This document shows, piece by piece, positions 13,566-13,902 of a stretch of DNA of 13,902 nucleotides. The notes beneath the pieces are model-generated. The model searched no databases. It saw only the letters and a list, made by a program, of their open reading frames with translations, and was not told the DNA's origin. Numbering within the stretch: position 1 is the stretch's first letter; the number at the start of each line of letters is the position of its first letter. Origin of the DNA: JAWLCQ01 sp041687095 (GTDB lineage: Bacteria; Planctomycetota; Phycisphaerae; SM23-33). A program made the translations under genes and the position numbers. Where the stretch lies: NCBI GenBank assembly GCA_041687095.1, contig JAWLCQ010000132.1:1-13902 (forward strand). The letters are read 5' to 3'.

Positions 13566-13857
13566 CCCCCGTCGGGCTCGCCCCGGCGGAGCGAAGGCTT
13601 GTAAGCTACCAGCAGGCCCGCCCCCTCTCTTGCTTCTTCTTCTTCTTCTCGCCGCCGTCGGGCTTGTCCCGGCGGAGCGAAGGCCTATAAGCTACCGGCA
13701 GGCCCTCCCCCCCGGCGGGCCGGAAGCTTATAGGCCTTCGCTCCGCCCGCATGAAGCGGACGGGGGCGGGAAGAAGAAGAAACAGCAGGAAGAGGCCGGG
13801 GGGCGCCGGGGTAGCTTACAAGCCTTCGCTCCGCCCGGACAAGCCGGACGGGGGCGG
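13566..13857. repeat. Nested palindrome, same family as 2410-2946
   Basis: Four arms in order C, D, D', C'. The outer pair 13585-13609 and 13811-13835 are perfect complements over 25 bases. The inner pair 13671-13696 and 13722-13747 differ at one base and enclose a GC-rich loop. Each arm is GGAGCGAAGG, five variable bases, AAGCTA (or a one-base variant), preceded by GTCGGGCTTGTCCC-like mini-hairpins. CTT-rich tracts (13634-13649 and the complement of 13771-13794) separate the arms on each side. Confidence 0.85.
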
Positions 13858-13902
13858 GATACGATCGGGAGGCCGCGGATCGAGGGCGCGGGATGCGGCG
13901 CG

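Larger units (their letters stand above)
13121..13902. other. Gene-free repeat-rich region to window end
   Basis: No credible gene. Bases 13165-13310 hold tandem hairpins around AGCGCG and a strong hairpin at 13285-13310; 13376-13420 two CTGAGC...GTCGAAGG repeats; 13483-13497 a second copy of the GGGGGTCTCCTGACC motif; 13566-13857 a nested palindrome. The short open frames here are translations of those repeats. Confidence 0.8.

Noticed and set aside
13566..13857. tRNA or rRNA fragment suggested by nested stems
   Set aside because: No T-loop GTTCGA motif, anticodon arm or rRNA signature; the structure is a long inverted repeat.

Overview
The window is very GC-rich bacterial DNA, most likely from a planctomycete and perhaps the Phycisphaerae. 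The clues are a secreted LamG protein with a Cys-Pro repeat tail, a DUF58/BatA-type von Willebrand pair, a planctomycete-style small lipoprotein, and intergenic spaces full of palindromes. The assignment is inference from gene content and style; there is no rRNA marker. I see no tRNA, rRNA, CRISPR array or transposase gene.

Layout. (1) 1-2168, minus: a secreted two-LamG protein running off the left edge. (2) 2169-3101: no gene; a roughly 535-bp composite palindrome (2410-2946) and a hairpin that probably terminates the next operon. (3) 3102-6963, minus: rsmD, a DUF58 protein and a BatA-like membrane protein; the last two overlap by ATGA. (4) 6964-7368: a divergent regulatory gap with a promoter, a possible attenuator and a minus-strand terminator with no obvious gene to serve. 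(5) 7369-8792, plus: a lipoprotein, a ZIP metal importer reduced to its two ends, and the manganese exporter mntP. (6) 8793-9294: no gene; short repeats and hairpins. (7) 9295-13120, plus: a 912-residue pectate-lyase-like beta-helix protein without a signal peptide, overlapping two half-size ArsP_1/DUF318-type permeases. (8) 13121-13902: no gene; dense hairpin repeats, ending in a nested palindrome of the same family as that at 2410-2946.

Most notable points. The beta-helix gene carries an in-frame insert of about 85 codons made of palindromic repeats. One repeat family also occurs in the upstream intergenic gap with a compensatory base change. The AAGCTA palindromes occur as three arm pairs at two loci 11 kb apart; arms match exactly or almost exactly within a pair but differ between pairs in a five-base core, which is the pattern expected of selected or arm-homogenised hairpins. 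The ZIP gene just before mntP has lost about 200 codons and its frame. The beta-helix/split-permease operon is the best candidate for an undescribed functional unit.
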